Source: Eubacteriales bacterium (lineage in GTDB: Bacteria; Bacillota_A; Clostridia; Lachnospirales; Lachnospiraceae). Taken from it: a stretch of DNA of 6,844 bases. The stretch is taken from the NCBI GenBank assembly GCA_030533315.1, contig JAUNJL010000038.1, positions 1 to 6,844 on the forward strand. Direction: 5' to 3'. Below, in pieces: positions 5,409 to 6,844 of the stretch. A model generated the notes under the pieces. The model searched no databases. It worked only from the letters and a program-made list of their open reading frames with translations, and was not told the DNA's origin. A program made the translations under genes and the position numbers. Numbering within the stretch: the stretch's first letter is position 1; every line of letters starts with the position of its first letter.

Positions 5409-6278
5409 CTATTTTTTCTCGATAAACCCTTCTCCATGAACCTCTCGGGCGTCGGAGACGATGACGAAGGCGTCTGGATCGATCTCTCCTACCCTCTCTT
5501 TTAAAGTGACGATCTGTTTTTTGTCCACCACACAGTACAGCATCAGCTTCTCTTCACCAGAATACATCCCCACGGCGCGAATACCGGTCACTCCCCGATC
5601 CAGCTCCTCCATGATCATGTGGGCGATCTCTTCAGGCTTGCTGGTGATAATATACGACTCCTTGGAAAACTTCATACCCTCGATCATCCCATCCGATACC
5701 TTCGTGACAAGGTACACGGCGATGATGGCATAAAGAGCCTTCTGCACGCCAAACACGAAGACGCCAGCAGCCACGATAAGGCCATCGATCACCTGCATGA
5801 CCTGAGCTACGGAGTAATGGCGCATCTTTTTCTGGATCAATGCCGCCATCATGTCCGTGCCCCCAGTGGTTCCCTGGCCTAAAAATACAAGGCCGATCCC
5901 GATCCCCTGGATCACGCCGCCATAAATGGCTGCCAGAAGCAGATCGTCCCCTGCCAGATCATAGGTGGGCAAAACTGCCAGCCAAAAGGACAGCAGCAGC
6001 TCTCCGGCAATGTCCTTCTTGATATAGTGAAAGCCGCCGATGCGAAACCCTATGATGAACAGTGGAATATTCAGCACAAAGTTGGTGGTCCACAGGGGAA
6101 CTCCCCCTGGTATGAGCCCCAGCGTCATCTTTTTTACAATGATGGCCGCACCGGAAAATCCGCCGGTAACCAGCCCTGCCATGTCAAAGATCGAGCTGAT
6201 CCCCACCGCCATCAGGCAGGTTCCCACAAGAATCAGCAGATAATCCAGATACCATGGCCTCTTTCCATGAATGATCAT
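5409..6278 (-). CDS. YitT family membrane protein (DUF161 + DUF2179)
   Basis: This 289-residue integral membrane protein has the two-part YitT architecture. The N-terminal membrane region (about 10-195) holds hydrophobic segments near 11-30, 64-80, 91-105, 112-134 and 158-190, with the family blocks DMAGLVTGGFSGAAI (32-46) and GQGTTGGTDMMAALI (134-148). The cytoplasmic C-terminal DUF2179 domain (about 215-280) contains RGVTGIRAVGMYSGEEK and LYCVVDKKQIVTLKERV, ending with DPDAFVIVSDAREVHGEGF. Family members are thought to be transporters; substrate is not known from sequence. The ATG at 6278 has GGAGG 3 bases upstream and a second AGGAG about 10 bases upstream, a strong though closely spaced site. 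The stop is TAG at 5409. No clear intrinsic terminator follows; a run of eight T at 5366-5373 (minus strand) has no GC-rich stem before it. Length is normal for the family. Confidence 0.95.
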   Translation of the reverse strand: MIIHGKRPWYLDYLLILVGTCLMAVGISSIFDMAGLVTGGFSGAAIIVKKMTLGLIPGGVPLWTTNFVLNIPLFIIGFRIGGFHYIKKDIAGELLLSFWLAVLPTYDLAGDDLLLAAIYGGVIQGIGIGLVFLGQGTTGGTDMMAALIQKKMRHYSVAQVMQVIDGLIVAAGVFVFGVQKALYAIIAVYLVTKVSDGMIEGMKFSKESYIITSKPEEIAHMIMEELDRGVTGIRAVGMYSGEEKLMLYCVVDKKQIVTLKERVGEIDPDAFVIVSDAREVHGEGFIEKK

Positions 6279-6352
6279 GTTCCTCCTCTCCTACTACGTT
6301 CCCTGCGCCAAGACAGGCCCATAGAAAAGCTTCCTCCCCTACCCGCCCTCAT
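6275..6352 (-). CDS. Possible 25-residue leader ORF before yitT
   Basis: An ATG at 6352 opens 25 codons whose TGA stop overlaps the yitT start as ATGA. Upstream lies AAGGAGG (6363-6369), the strongest type of ribosome binding site, 10 bases before this ATG and with no other gene to serve. The peptide begins MRAGRGGSF and holds seven arginines and six glycines, partly because its 3' end reads through the yitT ribosome binding site. It resembles no family I know. It could be a translated leader coupling yitT translation, or a chance frame over a purine-rich stretch. Confidence 0.3.
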   Translation of the reverse strand: MRAGRGGSFSMGLSWRRERSRRGGT

Positions 6353-6359
6353 GGCGCAG
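6303..6359. repeat. 8-bp inverted repeat between the PqqD-like gene and yitT
   Basis: CTGCGCCA (6303-6310) and TGGCGCAG (6352-6359) are exact reverse complements 41 bases apart. In minus-strand RNA the 5' arm lies just after the AAGGAGG site and includes the first base of the small ORF start, so folding would affect initiation there. No T tract follows, so it is not a terminator. Confidence 0.5.
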
Positions 6360-6382
6360 TTTCCTCCTTAGTCAACTCTCCG

Positions 6383-6769
6383 TCAGCGGCCGCTGCGCTG
6401 CCCGGAATCTTCTCTGTTTACAAATTCGATCCATCCGTTTTCCTTCAGGATCTGAAGATATTTTGCAAGTCTGGGGTAAATGGGCCTGGCCTTTTCCCCA
6501 AAAGCCTCCTCCACCTGCATGGCGATCGTCTCCACACTGTCCTCCCCGTTGATCCTCAGCCAGACAAAAGAGCCCAGCTGATCCAGATAGATCTTGGAAT
6601 AAAGAGGGCGCCTCGCAAAAAGCCTGGCGGCCCCATGAAAAAAACCTTTGTTTTCCACCTTCAACACCACTCTGTTTTGAAGATTCTGATGCCATGTCAG
6701 GGAATCGCTCCGTTTAGGGATCCGATGCAGGTAATTCCCAGGATCCTTTTGCCTCTTTTTCATCTCCAC
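6383..6769 (-). CDS. PqqD family protein
   Basis: This 128-residue cytosolic protein matches the PqqD-like group common in Clostridia. Recognisable blocks are NYLHRIPKRSDSLTW (12-26), VVLKVENKGFFHGAARLFARRP (about 34-55), SKIYLDQLGSFVWLRINGED (58-77) and EEAFGEKARPIYPRLAKYLQ (87-106), ending with LKENGWIEFV. PqqD proteins usually bind a precursor peptide and present it to a radical-SAM enzyme, but no such enzyme or precursor peptide lies in this window, and stand-alone members have no established role. The start shown is GTG at 6769; an in-frame ATG at 6763 is equally possible, since AGGTGG lies just before it, while GAGAGGAAAG serves the GTG at longer range. It follows the upstream partial gene by 15 bases and probably shares its transcript. 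The C-terminal tail (about 117-128) is basic and looks unconserved. Confidence 0.85.
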   Translation of the reverse strand: MEMKKRQKDPGNYLHRIPKRSDSLTWHQNLQNRVVLKVENKGFFHGAARLFARRPLYSKIYLDQLGSFVWLRINGEDSVETIAMQVEEAFGEKARPIYPRLAKYLQILKENGWIEFVNREDSGQRSGR

Positions 6770-6784
6770 CTGCTTTCTTTCCTC

Positions 6785-6844
6785 TCAGCCCGCCTTCCTT
6801 CCAACGTAAAAGGAAACCGGGCCAAAGATCATAAGCTCTATAGA
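6785..6844 (-). CDS. C-terminal end of an unidentified upstream gene (partial)
   Basis: A minus-strand frame entering from the window edge reads SIELMIFGPVSFYVGRKAG and stops at TGA 6785-6787. It ends 15 bases before the PqqD-like start, the usual spacing in an operon. The hydrophobic run followed by a short basic tail would suit a membrane protein end. Nineteen codons are too few to name it, and an open frame of this length can arise by chance. Confidence 0.4.
   Translation of the reverse strand, partial: SIELMIFGPVSFYVGRKAG

Noticed and set aside
6352..6382. Promoter for yitT from TTGACT upstream of AAGGAGG
   Set aside because: TTGACT is a good -35, but at 16-18 bases distance there is nothing resembling a -10.

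Overview
The window looks like a chromosomal segment of a low-to-mid GC Firmicute, most probably a Lachnospiraceae-type member of the Clostridia. This rests on the gene families (a PqqD-like protein, a YitT transporter, a CdaR-type regulator, FtsEX, an S41 peptidase and a small hybrid-cluster-protein-like protein), AGGAGG-type ribosome binding sites, and short gene spacing. It is an inference; no rRNA or other marker is present. Every confident protein gene lies on the minus strand, so gene order is read from right to left.

Right part (6844 to 5263): the last 19 codons of an unidentified upstream gene, a PqqD-like protein, a possible 25-codon leader ORF, and a YitT-family membrane protein. 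An AT-rich gap follows, and then a CdaR/PucR-type transcriptional regulator (5262 to 4165).

Middle (4164 to 3653): about 510 bases with no credible protein gene. From about 3794 to 4099 the sequence is dense in inverted repeats, including a 13-bp stem that shares bases with a competing hairpin, a 14-bp perfect hairpin, and two imperfect copies of one sequence block. I read it as an unidentified structured RNA. Next to it, at 3700-3766, is an AT-rich control region with two candidate minus-strand promoters, one candidate plus-strand promoter and a perfect 10-bp inverted repeat.

Left part (3652 to 69): ftsE and ftsX overlap by 11 bases and are followed by two tandem intrinsic terminators. Then come an S41 C-terminal processing peptidase with a membrane anchor and a small cysteine-rich protein resembling part of hybrid cluster protein. 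FtsEX is an ABC-type machine that switches on peptidoglycan hydrolases at division, and an exported CTP protease could process envelope proteins of the same pathway. The M23/EnvC-like hydrolase activator gene that often sits between ftsX and the S41 gene in related genomes is absent here; terminators occupy that position.

The most interesting target is the structured RNA candidate at 3794-4099 and the regulatory block beside it. I could not assign it to any RNA family from memory.
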